Part shown: in pieces, positions 7,754-16,945 of the stretch | Numbering within the stretch: the first letter of the stretch is position 1 | Layout: every line of letters begins with the position of its first letter | Assembly: GCA_041397865.1 (NCBI GenBank) | Contig: JAWKVT010000001.1 | Span: 868,001-932,000, forward strand | Length of the DNA: 64,000 nucleotides | DNA from: TMED27 sp041397865 | GTDB lineage: Bacteria > Pseudomonadota > Alphaproteobacteria > Micavibrionales > Micavibrionaceae | Reading direction: 5' to 3' | Position numbers and translations under genes: made by a program | The notes under the pieces: model-generated | Databases searched by the model: none | The model's input: the letters and a program-made list of their open reading frames with translations, nothing else | What the model was told of the DNA's origin: nothing

Positions 7754-10700
7754 CCCGCAAAAGCACCAAAAACACCGCGCTTCATACTGAGCCAAAAACC
7801 GGTGCAAATGACCCGCAAGTGCGCCCAGGCCCGATACGAGAAACAGACCCAAACGTCCTGCAAAGCCGGGCCTCTACGCCCGAAACCTCAGTATGGGTCA
7901 GCGCCTCCGCCGGAACCGGAAAAACCAAGGTCCTGACCGACCGCGTGCTCCGCCTGCTCCTGCCCGGAAAAAACGGCGCGCCCGCCAGCCCCGCCCACAA
8001 AATCCTCTGCCTCACCTTCACCAAGGCCGCCGCCAGCGAAATGGCCCTGCGCATCAATGAAACACTCAGCCGCTGGGCCGTCATGCCCGAAACGGATCTC
8101 GAAGAAACCTTAAGAAAACTGCTGGGCCGCCCAGCAGGCAAAGAAGAAATCGAAAATGCACGGCGCCTGTTCGCCGATGTAACCGACACGCCCGGCGGCC
8201 TGAAAATCATGACTATCCACGCTTTCTGCCAGTCGGTTTTGGGCCGCTTTCCGCTCGAAGCCGGAATCAATCCGCACTTTGAAGTTCTCGAAGACACGCA
8301 AAGCCGCGCCCTGATGAACGCCGCGCGCATGCAGGCGCTCGCCAAAACGCAAAACGCGCAAGCGTCTCCACTGGCCGAAGCCCTGAGCCGTATCGCCGCA
8401 ACCATCAACGAAGACCAGTTTCTCGCCCTTCTCGATAACATCGCCGGTGAACGCAGCCAGCTCAAACGCCTGCTTTCCAGACATTTCGGACCGGACGGCC
8501 TGTATACGGCGCTCTGTGCAGAACTCGGCGTAACGCCCGGACAAACGGCTCAAACCATCCTCAGCGATGCCTGCAAAGACAGCGCCTTTGAAAAAACCGC
8601 CCTGCGCGAAGCCGCCGGAACCATGGCCGCCTCCGGCGCAAAAACCGACAGCGCCGCTGCCCAAAATATCCTGAACTGGCTCGAAGCCCCCGAAGAGCAA
8701 AGGCCCGGAAAATTTTCAGACTACACCGCCGCATTTTTCAAAAAAGACGGAGAAATCAGGGCCAAACTCGCCACACAAAAAAGCGTCGCAAACCACCCCG
8801 AAATCCTTGATATCCTCGCCCGCGAGGCCCACCGCCTCCTCGGCATAAAAGAAACGCTAAACGCCGCCGAAATCACGCACCTCACCCGCGATATTCTTAT
8901 ACTGGGCCAGGCCGTACTCGAAGAATACACCGCCTTGAAAAAAGCGCGCGGCGCAATGGATTTCGACGATCTCATCCTCCATACGCTCAGCCTGCTCGAC
9001 GGCTCCTCCATGAACCTGCCTGCGGAAAAAACAGGAAGCTGGGTCCACTTCAAACTCGACGAAGGCCTCGACCATATCCTGATCGACGAAGCCCAGGACA
9101 CCAACCCCGAACAATGGCAAATCATAGAAGCCCTGTGCGAAGAGTTCTTCGCCCATAACCCGGATAGAGATACACAGCGAACCGTATTCACGGTCGGCGA
9201 TGAAAAGCAGTCAATCTATAGCTTCCAGCGTGCCTCCCCCGAAGAATTCGCCCGCATGCAAAACCATTTCAAAATAAAAACCGAAAACGCCCGGCAAAAC
9301 TGGGACGCCGTCCCCATGAACATCTCTTTCCGCTCCACTTCCGGCGTTTTAAAAGCCGTGGACGCGGTATTCGCAAGCCCCGCCGCCCGCAAGGGATTGG
9401 GCGAACTTCCCGTAATCCACACCGCCTTCCGCCGCGGGCAAGCCGGACATGTCGAGCTTTGGCCGCCCTTCGAAAGCGACAATGCCGAGCCGCCCGACCT
9501 GTGGACTCCGGTAAAAGAAACCGCCCAAAACCAAAGCGGACGAAAAAAGCTCAGCCTCCATATCGCACAAACCATAAAAACATGGCTTGATTCGGGCGAA
9601 ATTCTCGAATCGAAAAACCGCCCCCTCCGCCCCGGCGACATCATGATTCTGGTACGCACACGCTCCGCGCTCGTAAACGAAATCGCCCGCCAGCTTAAAA
9701 ACCTCTCCATCCCCGTCAGCGGTCTCGACCGCATGGTTCTAAGCGAAGAACTCGCTGTACAGGACATCCTGGCCGCCGCAGAGTTCACCCTGCAACCTCT
9801 GGATAATCTGACCCTCGCATCCTTGCTCAAATCCCCCTTCATCGGCCTGAGCGAAGACCTGCTCTACGAACTCGCCGCAGGGCGGAGCGGGCAAAGTCTG
9901 TGGGAGCGCCTGCGCGAACGCGGCCCGGAAGACATAAAAAACTGGCTCACCGCCCTCCAGACAAGCGCAAAAACAAAAAGCCCGTTCGACTTTTTCAATC
10001 ACCTCCTCCAAAGCCCCTGCCCGGCAGACCCGCTCAGCGCCCGCCGCGCCATCACCGGGCGTCTGGGCAAAGACGCTCTCGACCCGCTCGATGAACTGCT
10101 CACGCTGGCCAGAAATTTCCAGCAAACCCGCCCCGCCAGCCTGCAAAGCTTTATCCACCTCCAGCGCACAGACGCACAGGAAATAAAACGCCCGGCCCAC
10201 GGCGAAACCACCGAAGAAACCGGCGAAATCCAGATCATGACCGTCCACGGCTCCAAAGGCCTTCAGGCCCCGGTCGTCATCCTGCCAGACACGGTTTCAA
10301 GCGCGGCTCAAGCCCCGACCCGCCCCGAAAAGCGCCTGCTCTGGCCCGGCCAGACCGGCCTGAACATCCCGCTCTGGTCCCCGCGCAAAGATTTAAGCTG
10401 CGATACATACGCAAAAGCCGCCTCCACCGTAGAAGAGCGCCTGAACGAAGAATACCGCCGCCTGCTCTACGTGGCCATGACCCGCGCCGAAGACCGGCTC
10501 TATATCGGCGGTGCATTAAGCAAAAAACAAAAACCCGAAACCCTGCCCGAAGACTGCTGGTACAGGCTGATTCAAAAAGGTCTGCAAAGCCTCGAAGACA
10601 CGCAAGAAACGGAATCCGGCGCCCTTACGCTCTCAAACCCGCAAACCCGCGAGCCAGACGGCAAACCTGAATCTCCGCAAACCCCGCAGCAAAACACCGC

Positions 10701-11286
10701 CATCCCGCAATATCTGTACCAGCCCGCGCCGCCCGAATCGCAGGAAACAAAAACCTTCCGCCCCTCGCAGATAAACGATGCGGCCCTCTCCCCGCTTAAA
10801 AACGCCGGAACCCACCGTTTTGTACGCGGGAACCTCACCCACAGGCTGTTGCAACTCTTGCCTGAACTGCCGGAGGAAAACCGCGAAACCGCCGCCGTGC
10901 GCTTCCTGAAACGCTACGCCGCCGAATTACCTCCGCAAATTCACACCGATATCGTCAAGGAAACCCTGAACATCCTGAACAACCGCGATTTCGCCCCACT
11001 TTTCGGTCCCGGCTCCATGGCAGAAATCCCCTTAACCGGGCATATAGAGGGCAAAGAACGAGTCAGCGCCCAGATCGACCGGCTCTGCATCACGGAAAAA
11101 ACCATATGGATCATCGACTATAAAACCAACCGCCCGCCGCCAAAAACCGCCAACCAAATCCCCCAAATCTACCGCCGGCAAATGGAAACCTACGCCGCGC
11201 TGCTAAAACAAATCTATCCGGACCGGACGCTCAAAGCCGCTTTATTGTGGACAGACGGACCGTTTTTAATGCCCCTTGATCTGTGA
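7750..11286 (+). CDS. addA: Double-strand break repair helicase-nuclease AddA
   Basis: 1178 residues. The UvrD/Rep helicase Walker A ASAGTGKT is at residues 52-59. The conserved blocks that follow include CLTFTKAAASEMA, ILIDEAQDTNPEQW (Walker B), TVGDEKQSIYSFQ and IMTVHGSKGLQAPVVIL. LLYVAMTRAEDRLYIGG is motif VI. The C-terminal nuclease domain contains WIIDYKTNRPPP. With AddB it forms the alphaproteobacterial counterpart of RecBCD. The start codon lies in the ATGA overlap with addB. No Chi site can be inferred from this window. Confidence 0.95.
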   Translation: MTRKSTKNTALHTEPKTGANDPQVRPGPIRETDPNVLQSRASTPETSVWVSASAGTGKTKVLTDRVLRLLLPGKNGAPASPAHKILCLTFTKAAASEMALRINETLSRWAVMPETDLEETLRKLLGRPAGKEEIENARRLFADVTDTPGGLKIMTIHAFCQSVLGRFPLEAGINPHFEVLEDTQSRALMNAARMQALAKTQNAQASPLAEALSRIAATINEDQFLALLDNIAGERSQLKRLLSRHFGPDGLYTALCAELGVTPGQTAQTILSDACKDSAFEKTALREAAGTMAASGAKTDSAAAQNILNWLEAPEEQRPGKFSDYTAAFFKKDGEIRAKLATQKSVANHPEILDILAREAHRLLGIKETLNAAEITHLTRDILILGQAVLEEYTALKKARGAMDFDDLILHTLSLLDGSSMNLPAEKTGSWVHFKLDEGLDHILIDEAQDTNPEQWQIIEALCEEFFAHNPDRDTQRTVFTVGDEKQSIYSFQRASPEEFARMQNHFKIKTENARQNWDAVPMNISFRSTSGVLKAVDAVFASPAARKGLGELPVIHTAFRRGQAGHVELWPPFESDNAEPPDLWTPVKETAQNQSGRKKLSLHIAQTIKTWLDSGEILESKNRPLRPGDIMILVRTRSALVNEIARQLKNLSIPVSGLDRMVLSEELAVQDILAAAEFTLQPLDNLTLASLLKSPFIGLSEDLLYELAAGRSGQSLWERLRERGPEDIKNWLTALQTSAKTKSPFDFFNHLLQSPCPADPLSARRAITGRLGKDALDPLDELLTLARNFQQTRPASLQSFIHLQRTDAQEIKRPAHGETTEETGEIQIMTVHGSKGLQAPVVILPDTVSSAAQAPTRPEKRLLWPGQTGLNIPLWSPRKDLSCDTYAKAASTVEERLNEEYRRLLYVAMTRAEDRLYIGGALSKKQKPETLPEDCWYRLIQKGLQSLEDTQETESGALTLSNPQTREPDGKPESPQTPQQNTAIPQYLYQPAPPESQETKTFRPSQINDAALSPLKNAGTHRFVRGNLTHRLLQLLPELPEENRETAAVRFLKRYAAELPPQIHTDIVKETLNILNNRDFAPLFGPGSMAEIPLTGHIEGKERVSAQIDRLCITEKTIWIIDYKTNRPPPKTANQIPQIYRRQMETYAALLKQIYPDRTLKAALLWTDGPFLMPLDL

Positions 11287-11333
11287 ATGCGCTAACCTAT
11301 ATGCATTAAATGCGTTAAGAGAAGGAAAAAGAT

Positions 11334-11654
11334 ATGTCCAGCACTGCCGTTACAGATACAAATTTTGAAGATGAAGTTTTGCAATCCGACAAGCCCGTTG
11401 TCGTTGATTTCTGGGCCGAATGGTGTGGCCCGTGTAAACAGCTCTCTCCGGTCATTGACGAACTCGCCGGCGAAATGAAAGACCGGGTCAAGATCGTTAA
11501 AATCAACATCGAAGACGCCCCCGAAACCCCGTCAAAATACGGCGTTCGCGGCGTTCCGACATTGATGCTGTTCAAAAACGGGCAAGTCGTGGGCACCCGC
11601 GTTGGCGGCATGCCAAAATCGCAACTCGCCGAATGGATCGAGGGACAGGTTTAA
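11334..11654 (+). CDS. trxA: Thioredoxin TrxA
   Basis: 106 residues with the active site WCGPC inside VVDFWAEWCGPCKQLSPV and the cis-Pro loop RGVPTLMLFKNG. These are standard TrxA features. It reduces protein disulfides in the cytoplasm. A good Shine-Dalgarno (GAGAAGGA) lies about 10 bases before the ATG. It follows addA after 47 bases and is the last gene of the rightward cluster. The next gene is convergent, and no strong terminator hairpin was seen between them. Confidence 0.96.
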   Translation: MSSTAVTDTNFEDEVLQSDKPVVVDFWAEWCGPCKQLSPVIDELAGEMKDRVKIVKINIEDAPETPSKYGVRGVPTLMLFKNGQVVGTRVGGMPKSQLAEWIEGQV

Positions 11655-11679
11655 ATCCTCGCACAACCCGAGAAAAACA

Positions 11680-12240
11680 TTAAAGCTGCGCTTCGTTGTC
11701 AGAGGGCGGGTTTTTATGCGCAATCTGCAAACGGTAAATCGTAACCATATTGGCTATGATAATAAACGCCTCCATCATCGCCGGGCCGTAAGACAACGCC
11801 AAAACATTGTGCAAAAACCAGCACGCCCCGCCAAGCAGCAAAACATAGCGCAACCAAAGACCATGCAGATAAAAAAAGGCAATAATACCGATAAAGGAAG
11901 CCAGAAATGCCAAAATATCAACCCGGCTCTCATAAGTGAAATACAGCAAGAGCAGGGTCACAATAATGTAAAACGCCGAAAAATAATGCGCCCGCATACG
12001 CACCCATTTAAAAATTGACAACCCGGCGCGCGAACCGGCCAATAGCGCGGCAAACGCGGCAACAAACCGCTCCAACATCATAAAATGCATACACAGCACA
12101 ACCCCCATAACCGCAACCAGAACCTTCATTCGCACATCATTTTTTTGCAAAAAAGCGACAACGCCCAACACCATCCCGACATAGCCGATAATCTGGACCA
12201 TAGAAAACGGGTCTGCAATGCCTGAAAACATGTGCGGCAA
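11680..12240 (-). CDS. YgjV-family inner membrane protein
   Basis: 186 residues, almost entirely hydrophobic, with about six predicted membrane helices. The block IIGYVGMVLGVVAFLQKNDVRMK near the N-terminus resembles the YgjV family (Imp-YgjV), whose function is unknown. It lies 23 bases downstream of infC on the same strand and could be co-transcribed with it. An internal Met start (residue 14) is also possible. The family call rests on general pattern only. Confidence 0.65.
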   Translation of the reverse strand: MPHMFSGIADPFSMVQIIGYVGMVLGVVAFLQKNDVRMKVLVAVMGVVLCMHFMMLERFVAAFAALLAGSRAGLSIFKWVRMRAHYFSAFYIIVTLLLLYFTYESRVDILAFLASFIGIIAFFYLHGLWLRYVLLLGGACWFLHNVLALSYGPAMMEAFIIIANMVTIYRLQIAHKNPPSDNEAQL

Positions 12241-12263
12241 AACTCTTTAAAAAAAACAGAAGC

Positions 12264-12812
12264 CTATTTAGACGCTTCGGAAGACAGCACCATAATAATC
12301 TGCCGCCCTTCCATTTTCGGCTCCAGATCAACCTTGCCGACATCCGAAAGCTCTTCAATCATCCGCTTGAGCAGATCAAACCCGATATTCTGGTGCGCCA
12401 TTTCGCGACCACGAAAACGCATGGTTACTTTCACCTTATCGCCGTTCTCAAGAAATTTTCGCGCATTGCGCATCTTGACCTGATAATCATGTTCCTCGAT
12501 AGCCGGACGGATCTTAACTTCCTTCACATCCACGGTTTTCTGGTTTTTCCGCGCTTCGGCAGCTTTCTTCTGCTGCTCGTATTTATATTTCCCATAGTCA
12601 AGAATTTTGCAAACAGGGGGCGCCGCATTCGGCGAAATTTCAACCAGATCCAGCCCCTCTTCCTCCGCAAGCTTCAAAGCCGCGTTCACGCTCATAACGC
12701 CTCTCATCTCGCCATCGGCGCCAACAACGCGAATCTCATCCGCTATAATCATATCATTCACACGCGGGCCGTCATCCTTACGAGGCGGGCGGTTATTCAC
12801 TGGTCTGGCGAT
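12264..12812 (-). CDS. infC: Translation initiation factor IF-3, with a non-canonical AUC start
   Basis: 182 residues when read from ATC at 12812-12810. IF-3 binds the 30S subunit and checks start-codon pairing. The sequence GPRVNDMIIADEIRVVGADGE begins the N domain, LVEISPNAAPPVCKILDYGKYKYE ends it, and KEVKIRPAIEEHDYQVKMRNARKFL opens the C domain. A GTG four codons downstream (12800) is the first conventional start. However, only the ATC has a correctly spaced ribosome site (AAGGAG, 8 bases upstream), and it restores IARPVNNRPPR, which matches the family N-terminus. Rare AUU/AUC starts in infC are the known basis of IF-3 autoregulation. Confidence 0.93.
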   Translation of the reverse strand: MARPVNNRPPRKDDGPRVNDMIIADEIRVVGADGEMRGVMSVNAALKLAEEEGLDLVEISPNAAPPVCKILDYGKYKYEQQKKAAEARKNQKTVDVKEVKIRPAIEEHDYQVKMRNARKFLENGDKVKVTMRFRGREMAHQNIGFDLLKRMIEELSDVGKVDLEPKMEGRQIIMVLSSEASK

Positions 12813-12826
12813 AGGATTTTCTCCTT
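12810..12826 (-). promoter_or_regulatory. infC ribosome-binding site and AUC start codon
   Basis: On the minus strand AAGGAG (12826-12821) is followed after 8 bases by ATC (12812-12810). This supports autoregulated initiation of infC, since IF-3 discriminates against such start codons. Confidence 0.75.
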
Positions 12827-12917
12827 AAATTGTTAAAACAAATAAATTATAAACTGTAATGGTTTGAGAATCATTAACATGGCTGTGGCCGTTGTCAAGC
12901 AAGGGTTTAAACATCCG

Positions 12918-13385
12918 TCAATTCAAAACCCATATCGCATAATTCAGATAAGCCGCGAAACACCCCCAAAACAAGGTCGGCAACGCCAATAACGCCGCCA
13001 CCCGGTGGTTTTTCCATGCATAGATAATAAAGCACAGCATCGTAAAATTCAGCGTCAAAATCCAGAAAAAACCAAGCAAAACCAGCTTGAATTCGAAAAA
13101 GATAAACGTCCAGCCCCAGTTAAAGAACATCTGCATCCAATACAGATTGAGCGGCATATGCGCCCCTTCCAACCTGCGGTCCCGCCACATCAGCCACCCC
13201 GTCAGCGCCAACATGACATAGAGAATCGGCCAGACAAGCCCAAACACATAATCCGGCGGGTTCAGCGCCGCCTTATTCAGCCCGTCATACCAGGGCTCAA
13301 TATTCCGGCTGGTCAAAAACCCAAGCCCTCCGCCAACAAGCTGGAAACCAACAATCCACAAAACCGGAGCAATATATTTCTTCAT
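12918..13385 (-). CDS. tspO: TspO/MBR family tryptophan-rich sensory protein
   Basis: 155 residues with five membrane helices. Family features seen: IEPWYDGLNKAALNPPDYVFGLVWPILYVMLAL in the first loop and second helix, NLYWMQMFFNWGWTFIFF, and a Trp-rich composition. TspO binds porphyrins and affects tetrapyrrole-linked gene expression in Rhodobacter. A LNPPDYVFGLVWPILY-type block is diagnostic. It lies upstream of infC on the same strand with about 105 bases between. Directly upstream of its start is a MITE-like hairpin element. Confidence 0.93.
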   Translation of the reverse strand: MKKYIAPVLWIVGFQLVGGGLGFLTSRNIEPWYDGLNKAALNPPDYVFGLVWPILYVMLALTGWLMWRDRRLEGAHMPLNLYWMQMFFNWGWTFIFFEFKLVLLGFFWILTLNFTMLCFIIYAWKNHRVAALLALPTLFWGCFAAYLNYAIWVLN

Positions 13386-13395
13386 GAAAAAACAC

Positions 13396-13546
13396 TATAG
13401 TCGTTTCAGTTAAAAATAGGACAGGAAGCGAGAATGACCAGCTTTTTCAAAATCAAACGTAAGCGTATTCAACTATACATGCGGCTTGATTTTGAAAAAA
13501 CGGCTTCATTCGCAGCACTGTCCGATTCCTAAATGGAATGACTATA
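13396..13546. repeat. MITE-like palindromic element, copy 1
   Basis: 151 bp bounded by imperfect inverted termini: TATAGTCGTTTCAGTTA at the left, and the complement of TAAATGGAATGACTATA at the right. It folds into one long hairpin whose inner arms are TTTTTCAAAATCAA and TTGATTTTGAAAAA. A second copy lies at 43440-43591. It has no coding capacity and starts and ends in TATA, as expected for elements that target TA. Confidence 0.8.
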
Positions 13547-13613
13547 CCCCACCAAAGCAGGAAACAAAACACCACCAAAGCGCTTGCAACAGATAATACA
13601 TTATGTTAATAAC

Positions 13614-14408
13614 ATGCACATGAACGAAACCGCTAAACCCCTATATGTACTAAAAATTGAAGCGCAACTCGCTTTTAATGAAAGCAATATCGAGCGTGCA
13701 AAAATGGCTTGCACCCGCCGCGGCATCGACACGCACTACCCGTCAGGCGAAGCGATTGATCTCTTCATTCAAAGCAACCACTTCGGCGAAATGAGCGATG
13801 ACCGCGCCAAATTCCATGAAATGATGCACATCGCCGGCCTGGGCCTTTCCGGTTCCCATAAACACGAGCTTATGGCTGCAATCTATGAAATCGCTTTACT
13901 CAGAGAACCCTTTGACGGAAACATCGTCCATACGTTAGGCCAGCAAAGGCCGACCCACATCAATCCGCTCAATATGATCTCAGGACGCCGTTTCAACCTA
14001 AACAACCATCAGGATTTCGAAAAACCCGCTCCGCCGGAAGAATCAAGCAAAGCGCTGACAATGGCTCATGCATATATAGAGGCCGCCAACGGGCATCTCC
14101 AAAACAAGATTGAAGTCACGGATCAGGAAATACTGCAAACCTATGAAGAGGCCCTGCAAATTGAACGCTTCTTCAGGGCCATAATGGGCGAGCGCTGCGT
14201 TTACCAGCTCAGTTCAAATGAACTCTCAGACCTGCCTCTTGCCTTCTTTGGGCTGATAAAAACCGGCGAACCGCAAGAGCTGTCTTTTGAAAAAATCCCG
14301 CCCGAAACAAGGACCGCAATTATAAACGACCTGCAAGGGCGCCAACAAATTCCGTACCAAATCGAAAATGTTAAAACGGAGGCTGAGCTTGCTGCTTTAA
14401 CCCAGTAG
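13614..14408 (+). CDS. Unknown protein with an HExxHxxG motif
   Basis: 264 residues from the ATG at 13614. The frame opens with TTG at 13584, and another ATG lies at 13620. No signal peptide or membrane helix is seen. The segment KFHEMMHIAGLGLSG at about residues 67-81 has the HExxHxxG pattern of zinc metallopeptidases. The third metzincin ligand (H/D three residues after the Gly) is not present, and HKHE follows instead. The family was not recognised. The motif could be fortuitous. The gene sits alone between a MITE-like element and a convergent EamA-like gene. Confidence 0.6.
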   Translation: MHMNETAKPLYVLKIEAQLAFNESNIERAKMACTRRGIDTHYPSGEAIDLFIQSNHFGEMSDDRAKFHEMMHIAGLGLSGSHKHELMAAIYEIALLREPFDGNIVHTLGQQRPTHINPLNMISGRRFNLNNHQDFEKPAPPEESSKALTMAHAYIEAANGHLQNKIEVTDQEILQTYEEALQIERFFRAIMGERCVYQLSSNELSDLPLAFFGLIKTGEPQELSFEKIPPETRTAIINDLQGRQQIPYQIENVKTEAELAALTQ

Positions 14409-14420
14409 CAATCATTCTTT

Positions 14421-14852
14421 CTACCCCCGCGTCATAAGAAAGAAACCGCTGGCCGCAAGCAATAACCCAAGAGCGTGATGCAGCTTAAGACTTTCCTGAA
14501 GAAAGAAAACCCCCAGCAAGACAGCAAAAACCGCCGGAGCAAACCGGACAAGCGGCGTAGCGATACTGATCGGCGCGCCCGCCTGAAACATCCAGTATAT
14601 CCCTAAATGCGCAAACCCAATGCACACGCCGACAAGCGCGTATAACATAACGGCTCGGCCTTCTGAAAAAGATTTAGCAAAAGGCTCACCCGCAAAAGGC
14701 AAAACACATAAGGAAAACAACAGCCCGGCAACCATCGTGTAAACAAGAGCAATGATAGGATCAATACTGCCCTTCGCGATCTTTGAAAAAAAGTGAATGC
14801 CCGTTGCCCCAAAAACAACAACGCCCGCATATATGATCCAGGGCAAAGCCAT
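14421..14852 (-). CDS. EamA-like small membrane transporter (half-size DMT)
   Basis: 143 residues with about five hydrophobic helices. The C-terminal block ATPLVRFAPAVFAVLLGVFFLQESL followed by HHALGLLLAASGFFLM matches the second half of an EamA domain (drug/metabolite transporter superfamily). Only one EamA unit is present, so it would act as a dimer, as four-helix multidrug proteins do. The substrate is unknown. The start abuts the stop of thrS, so it is probably in the same transcript. Confidence 0.7.
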   Translation of the reverse strand: MALPWIIYAGVVVFGATGIHFFSKIAKGSIDPIIALVYTMVAGLLFSLCVLPFAGEPFAKSFSEGRAVMLYALVGVCIGFAHLGIYWMFQAGAPISIATPLVRFAPAVFAVLLGVFFLQESLKLHHALGLLLAASGFFLMTRG

Positions 14853-16850
14853 CTAAAAAGGAGCCTGCGCGGCCTCAGCCAAAGCGGCAACCGCCTGTGT
14901 CAAATCCTCAACCGCTTGGTCCTTTGTCCCCAGCCTGCGGATCGCCACGGTTTTCTCTTCCGCTTCACGCGCACCGACAACAAACATATTCGGCACCTTA
15001 GCCACGCTATGCTCACGCACTTTATAGTTAATTTTCTCGTTGCGAATATCCAGCTCCGCGCGAATGCCTGCCGCACGCAAAGCCTCATAAACCTCGCGTG
15101 CATATTCATTCGCACTCTCGGTAATCGTCGCCACAACGCATTGCACCGGCGCCAGCCACAACGGCAGCTTGCCGCCCGTACTCTCAATCAAAATCCCGAT
15201 AAACCGCTCCAGCGTCCCTAAAACCGCGCGGTGCAGCATCACAGGCCGGTGCTTGCCCCCATCCTCGCCGATATAGTTCGCATCCAGCCGCTCCGGCAAT
15301 ACAAAATCAAGCTGCAACGTCCCGCACTGCCAGCTCCGCCCGATCGCATCGCGAATATGATACTCAACCTTCGGACCGTAAAACGCGCCCTCGCCCTCTT
15401 CCTCTTCAAACTCAAGCCCGGCCTTGTTAAGCGCCTCGCGCAAGCCCTCTTCCGCTTTATCCCAAACCTCGTCACTTCCCGCGCGCTGCTCCGGGCGCAA
15501 AGCCAAAACCACGCGCACATCTTCAAACCCTAAATCCGTATAAACCTGCTTAATCAAATTACAAAACCGAACAGACTCCTCGGTAATCTGATCCTCGCGG
15601 CAAAAAATATGTGCATCATCCTGCGTCATCTGCCGCACGCGCATCAAGCCGTGCAACGCCCCATGCGCCTCATTCCGGTGACAACACCCAAACTCCGCCA
15701 AACGAATGGGCAAATCGCGGTAGGATTTAATCCCCTGATTAAACACCTGCACATGCGCCGGGCAATTCATCGGCTTCAAAGCCATAAGTTTCTCAAACGC
15801 CTTATCGCTCACCACCGGCCCGTCATCATCCCCGGAAGGAATTTCATCAGGCACCACAAACATATTCTCGCGGTATTTCCCCCAATGCCCGGATTTCTCC
15901 CACAGCTTGTTATCAATCAATTGCGGCGTTTTAATCTCTTTATACCCGTCATCATTCACCCGCCGGCGGATATAATCCTCCAGCGCATGGTAAATCACAT
16001 ACCCCTTCGGATGCCAAAAACACGACCCTTGCGCCTCTTGCTGAAAATGAAACAAATCCATCTCCTGACCCAACTTGCGGTGATCGCGCTTTTCCGCTTC
16101 CTCAATCCGGGTCAGATGTTCCTGCAACTCCTTATCATTACGCCACGCTGTGCCGTAAATCCTCGTCAGCATGGCTTTCGAGCTATCCCCGCGCCAATAC
16201 GCCCCGGCAATGCTCATCAGCTTAAACACACCAACATGTTTCAAAGACGGCAAATGCGGCCCGCGGCACAAATCAATAAAACCCGTATCGCCCTGCTCAT
16301 AAAGCTGGAAATTATCATCCTGCTGCGCGCCCTCAACAATCTCAACCTTGTAAGGCTCGCCGCGATCTTGAAACGCCTTAACCGTATCTTTCTTCGAATT
16401 CAAACTCTTCACAATCGGCGCGTTGCTTTCCTTGATCCGGCGCATCTCTTTTTCTATCGATTCAAGATCTTCCGATGACAAGGGTCGTTCAAACTCAACA
16501 TCGTAATAAAACCCGTTTTCAATCGTCGGCCCGATCGCCAGCTTGGCCGAAGGATACAAATTCTTCACCGCCCGCGCCAAAAGCTGCGCCGCAACCGTAT
16601 GGCGCATAATCTCAAGACCTTCATCACTATCAACCTTGATAATCTCAAACGCCGCATCTTCAAAAATCGGATCGCATAAATCGCGCTGCGCCCCATTAAC
16701 CTTCACGGCAATCGAAGCCTTCGCCAGCGATTTGGCAATGCTCTCGGCAATTTCAAGTCCCGTAACACCGGGCGCATAACTGCGGCTGGCCCCATCCGGC
16801 AAGGTAATCTGAATATCGTTTTGCGCTTTTTGTTCCATAATCTTACTCAT
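14853..16850 (-). CDS. thrS: Threonyl-tRNA synthetase
   Basis: 665 residues from ATG at 16850. It charges tRNA-Thr. Domain order: TGS (ITLPDGASRSYAPGVTGLEIA), editing domain (TVAAQLLARAVKNLYP), class II core with MKPMNCPAHVQVF, RLAEFGCCHRNEAHGALHGLMRVR and GKHRPVMLHRAVLGTLERFIGIL, then an anticodon-binding domain. The frame runs 10 codons further up (MLRYARNDEF), but that stretch is the translation of a REP palindrome, so it is not protein-coding. A further start at 16838 (MEQK) is possible. It is separated from infC by tspO and an unknown gene, unlike the common thrS-infC pairing. Confidence 0.96.
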   Translation of the reverse strand: MSKIMEQKAQNDIQITLPDGASRSYAPGVTGLEIAESIAKSLAKASIAVKVNGAQRDLCDPIFEDAAFEIIKVDSDEGLEIMRHTVAAQLLARAVKNLYPSAKLAIGPTIENGFYYDVEFERPLSSEDLESIEKEMRRIKESNAPIVKSLNSKKDTVKAFQDRGEPYKVEIVEGAQQDDNFQLYEQGDTGFIDLCRGPHLPSLKHVGVFKLMSIAGAYWRGDSSKAMLTRIYGTAWRNDKELQEHLTRIEEAEKRDHRKLGQEMDLFHFQQEAQGSCFWHPKGYVIYHALEDYIRRRVNDDGYKEIKTPQLIDNKLWEKSGHWGKYRENMFVVPDEIPSGDDDGPVVSDKAFEKLMALKPMNCPAHVQVFNQGIKSYRDLPIRLAEFGCCHRNEAHGALHGLMRVRQMTQDDAHIFCREDQITEESVRFCNLIKQVYTDLGFEDVRVVLALRPEQRAGSDEVWDKAEEGLREALNKAGLEFEEEEGEGAFYGPKVEYHIRDAIGRSWQCGTLQLDFVLPERLDANYIGEDGGKHRPVMLHRAVLGTLERFIGILIESTGGKLPLWLAPVQCVVATITESANEYAREVYEALRAAGIRAELDIRNEKINYKVREHSVAKVPNMFVVGAREAEEKTVAIRRLGTKDQAVEDLTQAVAALAEAAQAPF

Positions 16851-16857
16851 AAATTCG

Positions 16858-16944
16858 TCATTGCGAGCGTAGCGAAGCAATCCAGAGCCATCAAGTACAA
16901 TTTCTGGATTGCCGCGTCAGCCTTAACGGCTTCCTCGCAATAAC
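16858..16944. repeat. REP-type palindromic element
   Basis: An 87-bp imperfect palindrome with outer arms ATTGCGAG / CTCGCAAT and inner arms CAATCCAGA / TCTGGATTG. The sequence belongs to the widespread TTGCGAGCGTAGCGAAGCAA type of intergenic repeat. It fills the gap between thrS and the HlyD gene. Confidence 0.8.
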
Positions 16945-16945
16945 A

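Noticed and set aside
13600..13620. CtrA box before the HExxH gene (CATTATGTTAA)
   Set aside because: Only one TTAA half is present; the base block seven positions upstream is AATA.
15609..16478. 289-codon plus-strand frame opposite thrS
   Set aside because: The minus strand is unmistakably threonyl-tRNA synthetase. The plus-strand product is Arg/His/Pro-rich.
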